A stretch of DNA of 64,000 nt from Pseudomonas fluorescens NCIMB 11764 (GCF_000293885.2 NZ_CP010945.1:3864001-3928000), one strand, 5' to 3'; positions 1 to 9,120 are shown, numbered from the stretch's first letter. Program-made: numbers and translations. Notes: a model not told the origin generated them from the sequence alone.

Positions 1-166
1 CAGCCTCAGCATTGGGCTCGCCGCCTTCAACCCGGCTCACAATGACGCGATGCTGTGGCTCAACGACGCTGACCAGGCGCTCTACGAAGCCAAGACCACC
101 GGCCGTAATCGCGTGATCTGTTGCGGGGATGGCAAGCCGCGTCACGTACTGATCGACTCGATCTGA
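1..166 (+). CDS. C-terminal end of a GGDEF (diguanylate cyclase) protein, partial
   Basis: The reading frame is open from the left edge and ends at the TGA at 164-166. The last 54 residues are visible. They contain SLSIGLA followed by an aspartate-rich helix, then DQALYEAKTTGRNRV. This is the standard end of a GGDEF domain (SIGVA ... ADxALYxAKxxGRNRV), where the final helix packs on the cyclic-di-GMP synthase core. The catalytic GGDEF loop lies outside the window, so activity and any N-terminal sensor domain cannot be judged. Confidence 0.85.
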   Translation, partial: SLSIGLAAFNPAHNDAMLWLNDADQALYEAKTTGRNRVICCGDGKPRHVLIDSI

Positions 167-193
167 ACGCTACACCGTGCACTTGTGGAATCT

Positions 194-545
194 TTGGTGA
201 ATCGGGATTGCCGACTCCGGCTCCGGTTATGAACCGGGCCTGACCCAGGTCCGCGACATCGCCATCGATGAACTGAAAGAACTCGGCGCCACCCATCGAG
301 TTCGTGCCGAACACCCCCTCGACAAACGCAACCCCGTGATCGCGACGCTGAAGGGCACCGGCTAGGCGAGGCGTGGGTACGCCAGCGCTGGACGGGTTCG
401 GGATTGTGGGCGGCAATATTCATACGCCGGAGGAATACGCGGAGGTTGAGAGCGCGGCGCCGCGGATTTATCTGTTATCGCGGATGATATGGAGTTGGCC
501 AAGAAACAAGTCGTCAATGCTGACGCCATCGCCGGCGGGCGTTGG
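194..545 (+). pseudogene. Remnant of an M20-family (glutamate carboxypeptidase-like) metallopeptidase
   Basis: Two pieces of one peptidase survive. Bases 213-365 read DSGSGYEPGLTQVRDIA, then LKELGAT and NPVIATLKGTG, ending at a TAG; this matches the N-terminal part of M20 carboxypeptidases. From about 376 a second frame reads LDGFGIVGGNIHTPEEYAEV and PRIYLLSRM, the typical C-terminus. Around 486-490 a one-base deletion moves the last codons (MELAKK) into a third frame. The central catalytic region with the zinc ligands, several hundred residues, is missing, and the first codons before 213 are also out of frame. The gene therefore carries an internal deletion plus at least two frameshifts and cannot make an enzyme. 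The boundaries are approximate. Confidence 0.75.
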
Positions 546-566
546 CGTCAGAACAGATGCACGCTT

Positions 567-1436
567 TTACTCTTTAACGCTCATGAACTCTTCCGCCCAA
601 CGAATGTATTCCTCAGGCTGCGTGTAGGTATGCGTCAGTTCCGTCGCGCTCAGATCCGACGCCTGGGTGAAGATCTGCCGCTGCTCGCGCAGGCTGTCGT
701 AGGTCGCCTTGATCGCCGCGAAGTACGCGCCATGCCCGTCGATGGTGACGCGCACGCCCAGTTCGGCCAGGCGATTGTCGTCGCGCAGCAGCGGGTTGCC
801 GTAGGTGACCAGCATCAGCGGCACGCTCAGGTGTTCGGCAATCTGTTCGAGGTGATCGAAGTCACGCACGCCCACCATGCAAATCCCGTCCGCACCGGCT
901 TTCTGGTACTGCTGGGTGCGGCTGATGACTTCCTGCACCGGCAGAATCCCGGCATTGGTGCGAGCCACGATTGCCATTTCCGTATCAACCCGTGCTTCCA
1001 GCGCGGCGCGGATCTTGCCGACACCTTCAGCGACGCCGATCAGGTCGGTGGACTTGCGGCCGAATTGCGCGGGCAACAGCGTGTCTTCGATGGTCAGGGC
1101 CGCCACGCCGGCGCGTTCGAGCTCGACAATGGTGCGCATGACGTTCAATGCATTGCCGTAGCCGTGATCGGCGTCGGCGATGACCGGCAATTGGGCAACG
1201 CGACCGATACGGGTGGCTTGCTCGGCGAACTCGCTGAGCGTGATCAGGGCGAAATCGGGGGCGCCCAGTACCTGCAGCGAGGCAACCGAACCACCCAGAA
1301 TTCCCACTTCAAAACCCAGGTCCGCCGCGATGCGTGCCGACATCGGGTCGAAGACCGATGCCGTGTGATAGCACTTGTTGGACGCGAACAGTTCACGGAA
1401 GTTACGGCGCAAATCCTGATGGGAAAGCCTGGACAT
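567..1436 (-). CDS. Oxaloacetate decarboxylase (PEP mutase/isocitrate lyase superfamily)
   Basis: This 289-residue protein has the PEP mutase/isocitrate lyase TIM-barrel fold. Visible marks are D88-A-D90-H-G-Y-G-N, which holds the Mg-binding aspartates, E117-D118 in the next strand, and a G-H-G-A-Y-F segment near residue 234. The last feature is typical of the Pseudomonas oxaloacetate decarboxylase subgroup (PA4872 type), which turns oxaloacetate into pyruvate and CO2 in the cytoplasm. The isocitrate lyase KKCGH loop is absent. The start at MSRLSHQD was chosen because the 85 upstream codons do not resemble the family. The gene follows aruG on the same strand after a 154-base gap, so cotranscription is possible but not shown. 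Confidence 0.85.
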   Translation of the reverse strand: MSRLSHQDLRRNFRELFASNKCYHTASVFDPMSARIAADLGFEVGILGGSVASLQVLGAPDFALITLSEFAEQATRIGRVAQLPVIADADHGYGNALNVMRTIVELERAGVAALTIEDTLLPAQFGRKSTDLIGVAEGVGKIRAALEARVDTEMAIVARTNAGILPVQEVISRTQQYQKAGADGICMVGVRDFDHLEQIAEHLSVPLMLVTYGNPLLRDDNRLAELGVRVTIDGHGAYFAAIKATYDSLREQRQIFTQASDLSATELTHTYTQPEEYIRWAEEFMSVKE

Positions 1437-1590
1437 ATGAGTTCCACCAATACAAAGGAATGGAAAGGCTTGAACAAGAGTGTCAACGCCGAAGATACAA
1501 AAGGCTATCACGCAACAGGGGTGAGAATGATGACGAATTTGCAGGGTGGCCCTGATCGGGCCCCATCCTGCTGGGCGGGAGGCCGTCTTT

Positions 1591-2625
1591 TCAGGCAGCC
1601 ACAGCCTGTTGTTGTTGATTGAGCAGTAGCACTGCGCGTACGGAGTTGCCGGGTTGCAATTGCAGGCGTTTGGCGGTGAGTCGGTCGACAATCAGGCTGT
1701 TGCCCACCCGTCGGGCCGGGGCGGCGGTGATGCGGCAGTTTTCCAGTCGGCGGTTGTGGATCAGCCAGACCGGAGCCTGTTCGTCCGGGGTGCCGATGGC
1801 CAGCACCAGCGCCTGGCTGTCGCGCACGGTACGGATTTTCGACAGCGGTGCCTCGATGACCGGGCCGGCGTCGAAGATGTCGATATAGCCTTTGTGGGTG
1901 AAACCTTCGGCCGTGAGGATTTTCATCGCCGGCTCGGTGTTGGGGTGGGCCTTGCCGATCACGGCCTGGGCCTGCTCGGTGAGCAGGCAGGTGTACAGCG
2001 GTTGGCGCGGCATCAGTTCGGCGATGAACGCTTTGCTGCCCAGTCCCGACAAGTGATCCGCGTGGCTGAAGTCCATCTTGAAAAAGTGCCGGCCCAGGCT
2101 GTCCCAGAACGGTGAACAGCCTTGCTCATCGGCGCTGCCTCGCAGTTCGGCGATGAGCTTCTCGCCGAACAGGTGGGCGAATTCGGCCGCAAACAACAAG
2201 CGTCCCAACGACAGCAATCGGCCATTGCTGCCCTGGCGTTGATCGGGTCGCAGGAACAATGAACAGATTTCCGATTGCCCGGTCATTTCATTGTTCAGAA
2301 ACAGGGTTGGAATCTGTCGCTGGATGCCCAGGTCCGGTGATGAACTGACTGTCAGCCCGACCCGATAGTTGTACCACGGCTCACGCAGCCCGACGGCCCC
2401 CGTCAGGGCACTGACCCCCACCACTTGCTGGTCATCGTCTTCGAGCACGAACAGGTAGTCGGCATCGGCCCGCTCGACCTGTTCGGCGAAGGTCCGTTGT
2501 GCCCAGCGCAGCCGGTGGGCCAGGCGATCCTCGTTGGCGGGCAGGGTGGTTAACCCCGGGCCAGCCTGCCGTACCAGTGCCAGCAGGGCGGGCAGGTCGG
2601 TGACGTGAACCGGACGGACAATCAT
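1591..2625 (-). CDS. aruG: Arginine N-succinyltransferase, beta subunit (AruG/AstA family)
   Basis: This is a 344-residue member of the AstA family (GNAT-like fold). It starts [14 protein letters not shown] and keeps family blocks such as [38 protein letters not shown] and [10 protein letters not shown]. In pseudomonads the alpha (AruF) and beta (AruG) chains together transfer succinyl from succinyl-CoA to arginine or ornithine, the first step of the arginine succinyltransferase pathway. AAGGAG precedes the ATG at 2625. It lies 55 bases behind the alpha-chain gene. The later pathway genes (aruD, aruB, aruC, aruE) that normally flank the pair are absent here, so this may be a second copy. Confidence 0.9.
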   Translation of the reverse strand: MIVRPVHVTDLPALLALVRQAGPGLTTLPANEDRLAHRLRWAQRTFAEQVERADADYLFVLEDDDQQVVGVSALTGAVGLREPWYNYRVGLTVSSSPDLGIQRQIPTLFLNNEMTGQSEICSLFLRPDQRQGSNGRLLSLGRLLFAAEFAHLFGEKLIAELRGSADEQGCSPFWDSLGRHFFKMDFSHADHLSGLGSKAFIAELMPRQPLYTCLLTEQAQAVIGKAHPNTEPAMKILTAEGFTHKGYIDIFDAGPVIEAPLSKIRTVRDSQALVLAIGTPDEQAPVWLIHNRRLENCRITAAPARRVGNSLIVDRLTAKRLQLQPGNSVRAVLLLNQQQQAVAA

Positions 2626-2680
2626 GATGCAGCTCCTTCTACGGGCCGACGCAAATGCAGGGCATGGGGCCGGATGATGC

Positions 2681-3697
2681 TCACAGGGCGATCAACCGGA
2701 TCGGGCTGCCTTCGCTCACGTTCAGGGCCGTGCACATCTCGGTGCTCAGGGGCACGGGATGTCCGGCGGTGTACTCCAGATCGGCGACGATGGCACGATA
2801 GTCCTTCAACGAATCGTTACTCACGAGATAGCGGCCGCGAGCATCGATGACGTCGCCCGGTGTTGCCGTGCCGGTCTGGCTTTGCGCGATGGAACGGATG
2901 CTGGCGAGACGCGCGTACAAGGTCGGGCCGCCGTCGAACAGGTCGATGTAGCTGTTGGTCTCGAACCCCTCGCGTTCAAGGATATCGAAGGCTTCCTGGC
3001 CATCGGGGTGGATGCGGCCGATGCAGTCCTGCGCCGCCTGGGGCAGCATCGGCACGTAGATCGGGTATTGCGGCATCAGTTCGGCCAGGAACGTCCGGCT
3101 TTCCAGCCCGCAAAGGCGCTCGGCCTCGGCGTAGGGCAAGTCGAAGAAATGTTTGCCCAGCGCATCCCAGAATGGCGACCCTCCTTCATCGTCGCTGTAG
3201 CCGACGATCTCGGTGATGACCGCTTCGGCAAAGCGCTTCGCATGAGCGGCAATGAACATCAGTCGCCCCCGTGACAGCAGTTCGGAGGACGGCGTACGCA
3301 CCAGCGCCGCATCGATGTGAAAACCGCGCAGCAAGGTATGGCCGCTGAGGTCGTGACACAACGACAGCGCCGGCACGCCGTGCTCGATGTTCAGTTCTCG
3401 CGAGGCGCTGGTGAAATGGCGGTTGCGCAGGCTGTAGAACGGTTCGTCGAAACCGGCCGTGGCGAGGATCTCCGAGCAGCCTGCCAGGCGTCGGTTCGTC
3501 AGGTCCTCCAGCACGAAGAAGTAGTTTTCCGGGCCATGACCCTGGACGTCTTTGGCGAACGAGGCGCAGGAGTCGAGAATCCGCTCATGCAAGCGTTCGG
3601 TATCGTCCGGCAAGGACGTGACGCCGACCAGGCTTTCGCGCGCCAGTCGCTGCAGCTGGGGCAGGTCGGTTAACTCCACTGGGCGTAAGACCAGCAT
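2681..3697 (-). CDS. aruF: Arginine N-succinyltransferase, alpha subunit (AruF/AstA family)
   Basis: This 338-residue AstA-family protein is paralogous to the next gene downstream. It begins MLVLRPVELTDLPQL and has GGSPFWDALGKHFFDLPY, AELMPQYPIYVPML and SYIDLFDGGPTL, matching the corresponding blocks in aruG. The order alpha then beta is the Pseudomonas one. The two chains are known to form a heteromer that succinylates arginine and ornithine. The gene is first in its transcription unit. The 539 bases upstream carry no other gene, so the promoter should be there, but no ArgR site could be assigned with confidence. Confidence 0.9.
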   Translation of the reverse strand: MLVLRPVELTDLPQLQRLARESLVGVTSLPDDTERLHERILDSCASFAKDVQGHGPENYFFVLEDLTNRRLAGCSEILATAGFDEPFYSLRNRHFTSASRELNIEHGVPALSLCHDLSGHTLLRGFHIDAALVRTPSSELLSRGRLMFIAAHAKRFAEAVITEIVGYSDDEGGSPFWDALGKHFFDLPYAEAERLCGLESRTFLAELMPQYPIYVPMLPQAAQDCIGRIHPDGQEAFDILEREGFETNSYIDLFDGGPTLYARLASIRSIAQSQTGTATPGDVIDARGRYLVSNDSLKDYRAIVADLEYTAGHPVPLSTEMCTALNVSEGSPIRLIAL

Positions 3698-4236
3698 GGA
3701 TGCACTCCTGTATCAAAGGGTTCGGCGATTGGCACGAACCTGACTATCACTGTCGGTTTCCACGCGTTTAATCGGCGGTCGCTTGATGGCTTGCCAGCGC
3801 CGCTCTTTTTCTAATCAGTCGTTATTCGGGACAGCACTGTTTCGGCGTCCCATGCAATTGAGAGGCCGGTCGGGTTCTGGCAACGGAGGCGGTGGTTCAT
3901 GTCTCTGGGAGAGGGCATCCGGGCTCCTGCTGGATGGGGGGGTGTTGTTTACATTTTATAATCCGTTACAGCAGTATTTATTTATCCCGCGCCCCATGTC
4001 TAGTGAATTTTTGCGCGGTCCTGTCCAGCCCCAATATGGGGCGAAATGCCCGTAGGTCGGGGGCTACACGGATGTCGATCAGCGTTGTAGGCCCTCGCTG
4101 ACAGTGATGTCGGAGATCGCTGTTTTTTAGGGAGGATCGGTGTAATGAAACGCCCCCGATCGCACTTCTTACGGCACAATTACGCCTGAATGGTGGCTTG
4201 ACGCCGTTTTCTTTTCCTTAAACCGAGTGATCTTTC
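3698..4236. other. 539-base gene-free region between aruF and the phosphatase-cobF pair
   Basis: The region separates divergent transcription units and should hold promoters for both. A clearly AT-rich stretch lies at about 3945-3990, in contrast to the GC-rich surroundings. Short ORFs here have no recognisable product and atypical composition. No GCCACTG B12 box or other cobalamin riboswitch core was found, although cobF lies downstream. No REP palindrome was seen. Confidence 0.5.
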
Positions 4237-4809
4237 GTGCAGGCAACCCGTTTGACCCTGATGTGCCACGCTCGAACCGTCGCACAGAAATTGGCGCGTT
4301 TTCCTACGGATGAGCCTGTTGAGATGGATTGGCAATCGGCACAAGGCTCCCTTCGTTCCCGGTTCAAGGGGACGCCGCGGCTGTTCAGCGGACCGGAACG
4401 TCGAGCACGGCAAACCGCCGGGTTGTTCGGCAGTGATGTGGAGATTGTCGAGGCGCTGAGGGATTGCGATTTTGGACGCTGGAACGGCGCGCAGATCGAT
4501 GATCTGCAGAAATCCGAACCGCAGGCACTGCAGGCCTGGCTCGATGATCCGCATTCCGCGCCTCACGGTGGCGAGTCGGTAGCAAAACTGGGTGATCGGG
4601 TGGCTGCATGGCTCAAGACACTGGAAGCTACGCCGGGCCACATCGTTGCCATCACCCATCCATTTGTCATTCGTGCGGCGTTGACCCAGGTGTTGCAAAG
4701 CCCGTCGTTTAATCGGGTCGACGTCGAACCGCTGTCAGCTATCGAGTTGCGGTTCAATGGTTGCTGGCGTTTGCGTTTGTCGAGCGCTGACGTTGAGGGA
4801 GGGTATTAA
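4237..4809 (+). CDS. Histidine-phosphatase-superfamily protein linked to cobF
   Basis: The 190-residue protein is related to the phosphoglycerate mutase/CobC phosphatases. The N-terminal motif is degenerate: TLMCHART stands where the family has LxRHGxT, so the histidine is kept but the preceding arginine is a cysteine. GPERRARQTA, DFGRWNG and VAITHPFVIRAAL correspond to the other conserved blocks. The stop overlaps the cobF start (TAATG), so the two genes are translationally coupled. That points to a role in corrinoid metabolism, perhaps dephosphorylating an intermediate; this is inference. The GTG at 4237 fits the conserved N-terminus, but its ribosome-binding site is poor. Confidence 0.8.
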   Translation: MQATRLTLMCHARTVAQKLARFPTDEPVEMDWQSAQGSLRSRFKGTPRLFSGPERRARQTAGLFGSDVEIVEALRDCDFGRWNGAQIDDLQKSEPQALQAWLDDPHSAPHGGESVAKLGDRVAAWLKTLEATPGHIVAITHPFVIRAALTQVLQSPSFNRVDVEPLSAIELRFNGCWRLRLSSADVEGGY

Positions 4810-5564
4810 TGAAAAAACTGATGGTCATCGGCATCGGTGCCGGCAATCCCGACTACATCACGATGCAGGCCGTGAAGGCGCTGAACCTGGTTGATGTGTT
4901 TTTCCTGATGGACAAAGGCCAGAGCAAGGACAAGCTGATCGACCTGCGTCGCGAGATTTGCGAACGCTACATCAGCGAACACGTTTACCGCTTCGTTGAA
5001 GCGCATAGTCCGGAGCGTGAGCGCGGTGATGTGGACTACAAGGCCAGTGTGGAAGATCTGAACCTTGCCAAGCAGATGACCTTCGAGCGGCTGATCAATG
5101 AGGAAATGTCCGACGGCCAGTGCGGCGGTTTCCTCGTGTGGGGCGATCCGGCGTTGTATGACAGCACCATCAGAATCCTGCAGGCGATTCTGGCGTCAGG
5201 CCGATGTGACTTCGAGTTTGAAGTGATCCCCGGCATCACCAGCGTTCAGGCGTTGGCGGCGCAGCACAAGGTGCCGCTGAACCGGATCGGTCGATCCATT
5301 GAAATCACTACCGGCAGGCGGTTGGCGGCCGGGCAGGTGAGTGATGCCGACAGCCTGGTGGTGATGCTGGACGCGGAAGACTCCTACCATCAGGTGGCGG
5401 ATCAGGAGACAGAGATTTACTGGGGCGCTTACCTGGGGACGCCGGATGAAATCCTCATCAGCGGCAAGCTCAAGGACGTGGCGGATGAGATCGAGCGGGT
5501 GCGCAAGGCCGCGCGGTTGGCCAACGGGTGGATTATGGATACGTATCTTTTGCGTAAGCCTTGA
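4809..5564 (+). CDS. cobF: Precorrin-6A synthase (deacetylating), CobF
   Basis: This 251-residue protein belongs to the SAM-dependent tetrapyrrole methyltransferases. It opens with a glycine-rich strand (IGIGAGNPDYIT), then has GGFLVWGDPALYDST, the SAM-binding block, and EVIPGITSVQALAA, a hallmark of the family. CobF methylates C1 of precorrin-5 and releases the acetyl group in the aerobic cobalamin pathway. The long N-terminal EICERYI...EAHSPERER segment is specific to CobF. Other cob genes are not in the window. The start shares one base with the stop of the preceding phosphatase gene. Confidence 0.93.
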   Translation: MKKLMVIGIGAGNPDYITMQAVKALNLVDVFFLMDKGQSKDKLIDLRREICERYISEHVYRFVEAHSPERERGDVDYKASVEDLNLAKQMTFERLINEEMSDGQCGGFLVWGDPALYDSTIRILQAILASGRCDFEFEVIPGITSVQALAAQHKVPLNRIGRSIEITTGRRLAAGQVSDADSLVVMLDAEDSYHQVADQETEIYWGAYLGTPDEILISGKLKDVADEIERVRKAARLANGWIMDTYLLRKP

Positions 5565-5584
5565 GATCAGGGGGGGCACGGGCC

Positions 5585-6559
5585 TCACATTCCCGTTTTG
5601 ACCTCCCGTCCAAACCGCTCCCGATACACCGACGGTGGCACGCCGACCACGCTGCGAAACGCCACCCGGAAACTTTCCACCGAGCGATAGCCGCAATGTT
5701 CGGCAATCCGGTCGGTGTTCTGGCTCGTGCTTTCCAGCAACTCCCGAGCCCGCGCCAGGCGTTCATGTTGCAACCACGCTTTGGGCGGCATACCGGTCGC
5801 TTCTGTGAACCGACGCAGAAAAGTGCGCTCACTCATGGCCGCTTCGCTGGCCAGGTCGCGAACCTCCAGGGGTTCATGCAAGCGCTCACGAGCCCACTGC
5901 ATCACGCGTGAAAGATCGCTGCGCGGCGTAGGACTGACCGGTGTCGGAATGAACTGCGCCTGGCCGCCGGTGCGTTGCGGTGACATCACCAGTCGCCGCG
6001 CCACCGAATTGGCCACTTGCGTACCGAAATCCCGCGCCACCAGGTGCAGGCAGGCATCGATACCGGCAGCGCTGCCCGCTGAGGTAATCAGTTGCCCCGA
6101 GTCGACGTAAAGTACGTCGGGGTCCACCAGAATGTTCGGGAATCGCTCGGCCAGTTCCGCGGTGTAGCGCCAATGCGTGGTAGCGCCGTGACCGTCGAGC
6201 AAACCGGTCGCCGCCAGCACGAACACACCGGAGCAGATCGACAGCAACCGCGCCCCGCGCGCATGGGCCTGGCGCAGGGCCGCGAGCAACGTTTCGGGCA
6301 CCGGGGCGCTGCGATCACGCCAGCCGGGAATGATGATGGTTCGGGCGTCGCGGAGCAGTTCCATGCCGCCATCGGCCAGCACCTGAATCCCGCCCATGGC
6401 GCGCATCGGGCCCTGGTCGACGGCGGCGATCCGGTGCTCGTACCAGGGGAAATCGAACTCCGGCCGTGCCAGGCCGAAGATCTCCACGGCGATGCCGAAC
6501 TCGAATGTGCAGAGGCCATCGTAGGCCAGAATCGCGACCAATCCAGGGGTGGGCTGCAT
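5585..6559 (-). CDS. FtrA/GlxA-type transcriptional regulator (DJ-1/PfpI plus AraC domains)
   Basis: This 324-residue regulator has an N-terminal class-I amidotransferase-like (DJ-1/PfpI) domain, including LLSICSGVFVLAATGLLDG, and a C-terminal AraC double helix-turn-helix (MSERTFLRRFTEATGMPP and RIAEHCGYRSVESFRVAF). Such proteins usually activate metabolic operons; the N-terminal domain is thought to bind a ligand rather than act as an enzyme. MQPTPGLVAIL was taken as the start because it fits the family. The gene is transcribed away from the rhodanese gene and shares its roughly 100-base promoter region, so that gene is the obvious candidate target. Confidence 0.88.
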   Translation of the reverse strand: MQPTPGLVAILAYDGLCTFEFGIAVEIFGLARPEFDFPWYEHRIAAVDQGPMRAMGGIQVLADGGMELLRDARTIIIPGWRDRSAPVPETLLAALRQAHARGARLLSICSGVFVLAATGLLDGHGATTHWRYTAELAERFPNILVDPDVLYVDSGQLITSAGSAAGIDACLHLVARDFGTQVANSVARRLVMSPQRTGGQAQFIPTPVSPTPRSDLSRVMQWARERLHEPLEVRDLASEAAMSERTFLRRFTEATGMPPKAWLQHERLARARELLESTSQNTDRIAEHCGYRSVESFRVAFRSVVGVPPSVYRERFGREVKTGM

Positions 6560-6660
6560 TTGGCGGAAAGTTCCCGGTGAGTGTCTTGTGCGCCACTTTA
6601 GCCGCTGGCGACTGGGGAATAAAGTCTTCTCACACCCACCGAGACACTGGAGTACGACCC

Positions 6661-7095
6661 ATGACCAGCCTGGTCCGCAATGTTCCCGCCGCACCATCGG
6701 CCATTGCCCTGATGCATTTCAGCAACCGTCTGACCTTTGAAACCGACTGTTCCGACGTCTACAACAGTCAACAGGCGGGGGACGTGGATTTTGTCCTGGT
6801 GGACGTGCGCGGTCCGCAGGCGTTCGAGCGCGGACATGTGCCGGGCGCAATCAATTTGCCGGGGCGACTGCTGACCGCCGAAGGATTGGCGGGTTACGGT
6901 AAATCCACGCTGTTCGTGGTGTATTGCGCCGGGCCACACTGCAACGGTGCCAACAAGGCCGCGGTGAAACTGGCGGCGCTGGGTTACCCGGTCAAGGAAA
7001 TGATCGGCGGGGTGACCGGGTGGCTGGATGAAGGATTTGAGTTGAGCGCACAGGTGCAACAGCCTGCGGTGACCGTCATCGGTTGCGAATGCTGA
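6661..7095 (+). CDS. Single-domain rhodanese-like sulfurtransferase
   Basis: This 144-residue cytoplasmic protein has one rhodanese domain. VDVRGPQAFERGHVPGAINLP is the conserved first half, and the active-site loop starts at C89 (C89-A-G-P-H-C94-N-G), followed by KAAVKLAALGYPVKEMIGGV and GWLDEG. C89 should carry the persulfide; C94 in the same loop is an additional thiol. The ATG at 6661 has a GGAG eight bases upstream. It is divergent from the FtrA-type regulator, an arrangement suggesting regulation by that protein. The sulfur acceptor is not known. Confidence 0.9.
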   Translation: MTSLVRNVPAAPSAIALMHFSNRLTFETDCSDVYNSQQAGDVDFVLVDVRGPQAFERGHVPGAINLPGRLLTAEGLAGYGKSTLFVVYCAGPHCNGANKAAVKLAALGYPVKEMIGGVTGWLDEGFELSAQVQQPAVTVIGCEC

Positions 7096-7117
7096 ATTTC
7101 AGGCAACGCTGATCAAA

Positions 7118-7250
7118 TGTGGCGAGGGAGCTTGCTCCCGCTGGGTCGCGAAGCGGCCCCAGAAACTGCGACCCGATTCGTACAGTCACTGCGCATTCGC
7201 AAGGACTGCGGCCGCTTCGCAGCCGAGCGAGAGCAAGCTCCCTCGCCACA
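7118..7250. repeat. Paired inverted REP element (TGTGGCGAGGGAGC family)
   Basis: TGTGGCGAGGGAGCTTGCTC at the left end is mirrored by GAGCAAGCTCCCTCGCCACA at the right end. Inner arms TCGCGAAGCGGCC and GGCCGCTTCGCAGC pair too, so the whole 133 bases can fold into a long cruciform or hairpin. It lies between convergent genes and may also end transcription. Confidence 0.9.
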
Positions 7251-7321
7251 AAAGCACCTGCCGTAAACCTTCTGCCACTAAAGCACTTGCCACATTTACC
7301 ACAAAGGCATCGGCCACAGAG

Positions 7322-7975
7322 TCAGCGGGCGCCTGAAGCCGCCCACCATTTGTCCAGCGTCGCCTGCAACCAGTCAAGAACGGCTGCATGGGCGGCGCTG
7401 TCCGGTTCTCCCCGCGGCAACGGCGACTCATCGGCAAAGTGCGCATTGAGCGTCGCCACCGATTCTGCATTCCACTCCGGATGAAACTGCAACCCCACCC
7501 GCGCAGGGCCTACCCGATACATCTGCTGCTCGCACTGATCGCTGCTGGCCAGCAACTGCGCGCCGGGTGGCAGGTCTATCGCATCTTCGTGCCACTCCAG
7601 CACTTTCAGCTCCTGGCCATCGGCAAACGTCACTGAGGTCCAGCCCGTTTCGGTCCGATCCATCCGCCGCACATTTCCGCCCAGACCCAGCGCCAATAAC
7701 TGCGCTCCCAGGCATATCGCAAACACCGCAGCGCCTCGATCCAGGCAGCCCGCAAGCCACTGCCGTTCGGCCTCCAGCCACACCGGTCCGGCGTTGGACT
7801 CATAAGGCCCGCCCAACACAATCAGCGGTTGCGCACTCACGGGTGGTAACTGGCCTAGGTCTGCGCGAAAGACATTCAACGGCAGCCCCCGCAACTCGGC
7901 CCACTCGGCAATCGCGCCCGGACCTTCAGCCGGGTGGTGCTGGATCAGGTTCAGCCCGCGCATTTCATTGTTCAT
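7322..7975 (-). CDS. Class-I glutamine amidotransferase family protein
   Basis: A stand-alone 217-residue GATase-1 domain. The nucleophile is C88 in AICLGAQLLALGLGG, and the His-Glu pair is H165-P-E167 in LQFHPEW, so the catalytic triad is complete. VLGGPYES is the usual oxyanion strand. No synthetase domain or partner is encoded nearby, so the substrate is unknown; related stand-alone proteins act on glutamine conjugates or as amide hydrolases. It is divergent from the amino-acid binding protein gene at 8138, which may hint at a nitrogen-related role. Confidence 0.85.
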   Translation of the reverse strand: MNNEMRGLNLIQHHPAEGPGAIAEWAELRGLPLNVFRADLGQLPPVSAQPLIVLGGPYESNAGPVWLEAERQWLAGCLDRGAAVFAICLGAQLLALGLGGNVRRMDRTETGWTSVTFADGQELKVLEWHEDAIDLPPGAQLLASSDQCEQQMYRVGPARVGLQFHPEWNAESVATLNAHFADESPLPRGEPDSAAHAAVLDWLQATLDKWWAASGAR

Positions 7976-8137
7976 TCAGCTCGCCTTTTTTATAAATATT
8001 TGTCGCCTATGCACAATTTGCACGCCGACAGCCGCTCTAGACTGCCCGCCACTTCGGTCTTCTCCAATAAAAAAGCTCTGACCGAAAGCTACCAATCGAA
8101 CGCTGCCAATAAAAGCCTCCGCACACAGGAGTTATAA

Positions 8138-8917
8138 ATGAAGAAGCTAGTGATGTTCGGTGCCCTGGCACTGTCGATGTTGTCCCTGACCGCCGTGGCC
8201 GAAGACGCCAAGCCGATCCGCATCGGTATCGAAGCCGGTTACCCGCCATTCTCGATGAAGACCCCTGATGGCAAACTCACCGGTTTCGACGTCGATATCG
8301 GCGACGCGCTGTGCGAGCAGATGAAAGCGAAGTGTGTCTGGGTCGAGCAAGAGTTCGACGGCCTGATCCCGGCCCTGAAGGTCAAGAAAATCGACGCGAT
8401 CCTGTCGTCCATGACCATCACCGACGACCGTAAGAAAAACGTCGATTTCACCATCAAGTACTACCACACCCCGGCGCGCTTCGTGATGAAGGAAGGCTCC
8501 GACGTCAAAGACCCGTTGACCGAACTCAAGGGCAAGAAAGTCGGTGTGCTGCGCGCCAGTACCCACGACCGCTTCGCCACTGAAGTGCTGCAACCGGCCG
8601 GCATTATCCTGGTGCGTTACGGCTCCCAGCAGGAAGCCAACCTGGACATGGTCTCCGGCCGCCTCGACGCGATGCTGGCCGACTCGGTCAACCTCGACGA
8701 CGGTTTCCTGAAAACCGATGCCGGGAAAGGCTTCGCGTTTGTTGGTCCGACCTATGAAGACGCCAAGTACTTCGGCGGCGGTGCCGGCATTGCGGTGCGC
8801 AAGGGTGATAAAGAGCTGGCGGACAAATTCAACGCCGCCATCACTGAAATCCGCGCTAACGGCAAGTACAAGCAAGTGCAGGACAAGTATTTTGACTTTG
8901 ACGTATACGGTCATTAA
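8138..8917 (+). CDS. Periplasmic amino-acid-binding protein of an ABC transporter (HisJ/ArgT/AotJ type)
   Basis: The 259-residue precursor has a clear signal peptide ending TAVA before EDAKP (about residue 21). The mature protein shows the family-3 solute-binding pattern: [53 protein letters not shown] and [10 protein letters not shown]. These are typical of binding proteins for lysine, arginine, ornithine or histidine. AGGAG precedes the ATG. No permease or ATPase gene follows; a strong terminator ends the unit directly, so the protein must serve a transporter encoded elsewhere or have another role. Confidence 0.9.
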   Translation: MKKLVMFGALALSMLSLTAVAEDAKPIRIGIEAGYPPFSMKTPDGKLTGFDVDIGDALCEQMKAKCVWVEQEFDGLIPALKVKKIDAILSSMTITDDRKKNVDFTIKYYHTPARFVMKEGSDVKDPLTELKGKKVGVLRASTHDRFATEVLQPAGIILVRYGSQQEANLDMVSGRLDAMLADSVNLDDGFLKTDAGKGFAFVGPTYEDAKYFGGGAGIAVRKGDKELADKFNAAITEIRANGKYKQVQDKYFDFDVYGH

Positions 8918-8924
8918 TACGCTG

Positions 8925-8964
8925 TAAAAAAGTGGCCTCCGTTGACGCGGTGGCCACTTTTTTT
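8925..8964 (+). terminator. Rho-independent terminator after the binding-protein gene
   Basis: AAAAAGTGGCC and GGCCACTTTTTTT form a stem of about 11 bp around a GC-rich loop, ending in a run of T. It starts 8 bases after the stop of the gene ending at 8917. Confidence 0.9.
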
Positions 8965-8990
8965 ATGCTGTCATTTCTATGAAATGAGAA

Positions 8991-9087
8991 CCCTGTGGGA
9001 GCGAGCCTGCTCGCGATAGCGACCTGTCAGTCGACATTAAATGTTGAATGTCAGTCCGCTATCGCGAGCAGGCTCGCTCCCACAGGG
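8991..9087. repeat. Paired inverted REP element (CTGTGGGAGCGAGC family)
   Basis: CCCTGTGGGAGCGAGCCTGC at the left is the reverse complement of the right end, GCAGGCTCGCTCCCACAGGG. The inner CTCGCGATAGCG/CGCTATCGCGAG arms also pair. It lies in the gap between the terminator and the next gene. Confidence 0.9.
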
Positions 9088-9120
9088 GACCTCACTGTTT
9101 TGATATTCAGGAGTTCTCCC

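Noticed and set aside
489..1622. Long open frame on the + strand opposite the oxaloacetate decarboxylase
   Set aside because: It is the antisense shadow of a well-supported gene, has no domain, and ends in repeats of low-quality sequence.
3728..3746. Sigma-54 promoter (TTGGCACG...)
   Set aside because: TTGGCACG is present, but the following TGACT does not match the TTGCW element at the right distance.
3698..4236. Cobalamin riboswitch upstream of the phosphatase-cobF pair
   Set aside because: I found no GCCACTG box or matching helix pattern in the region.
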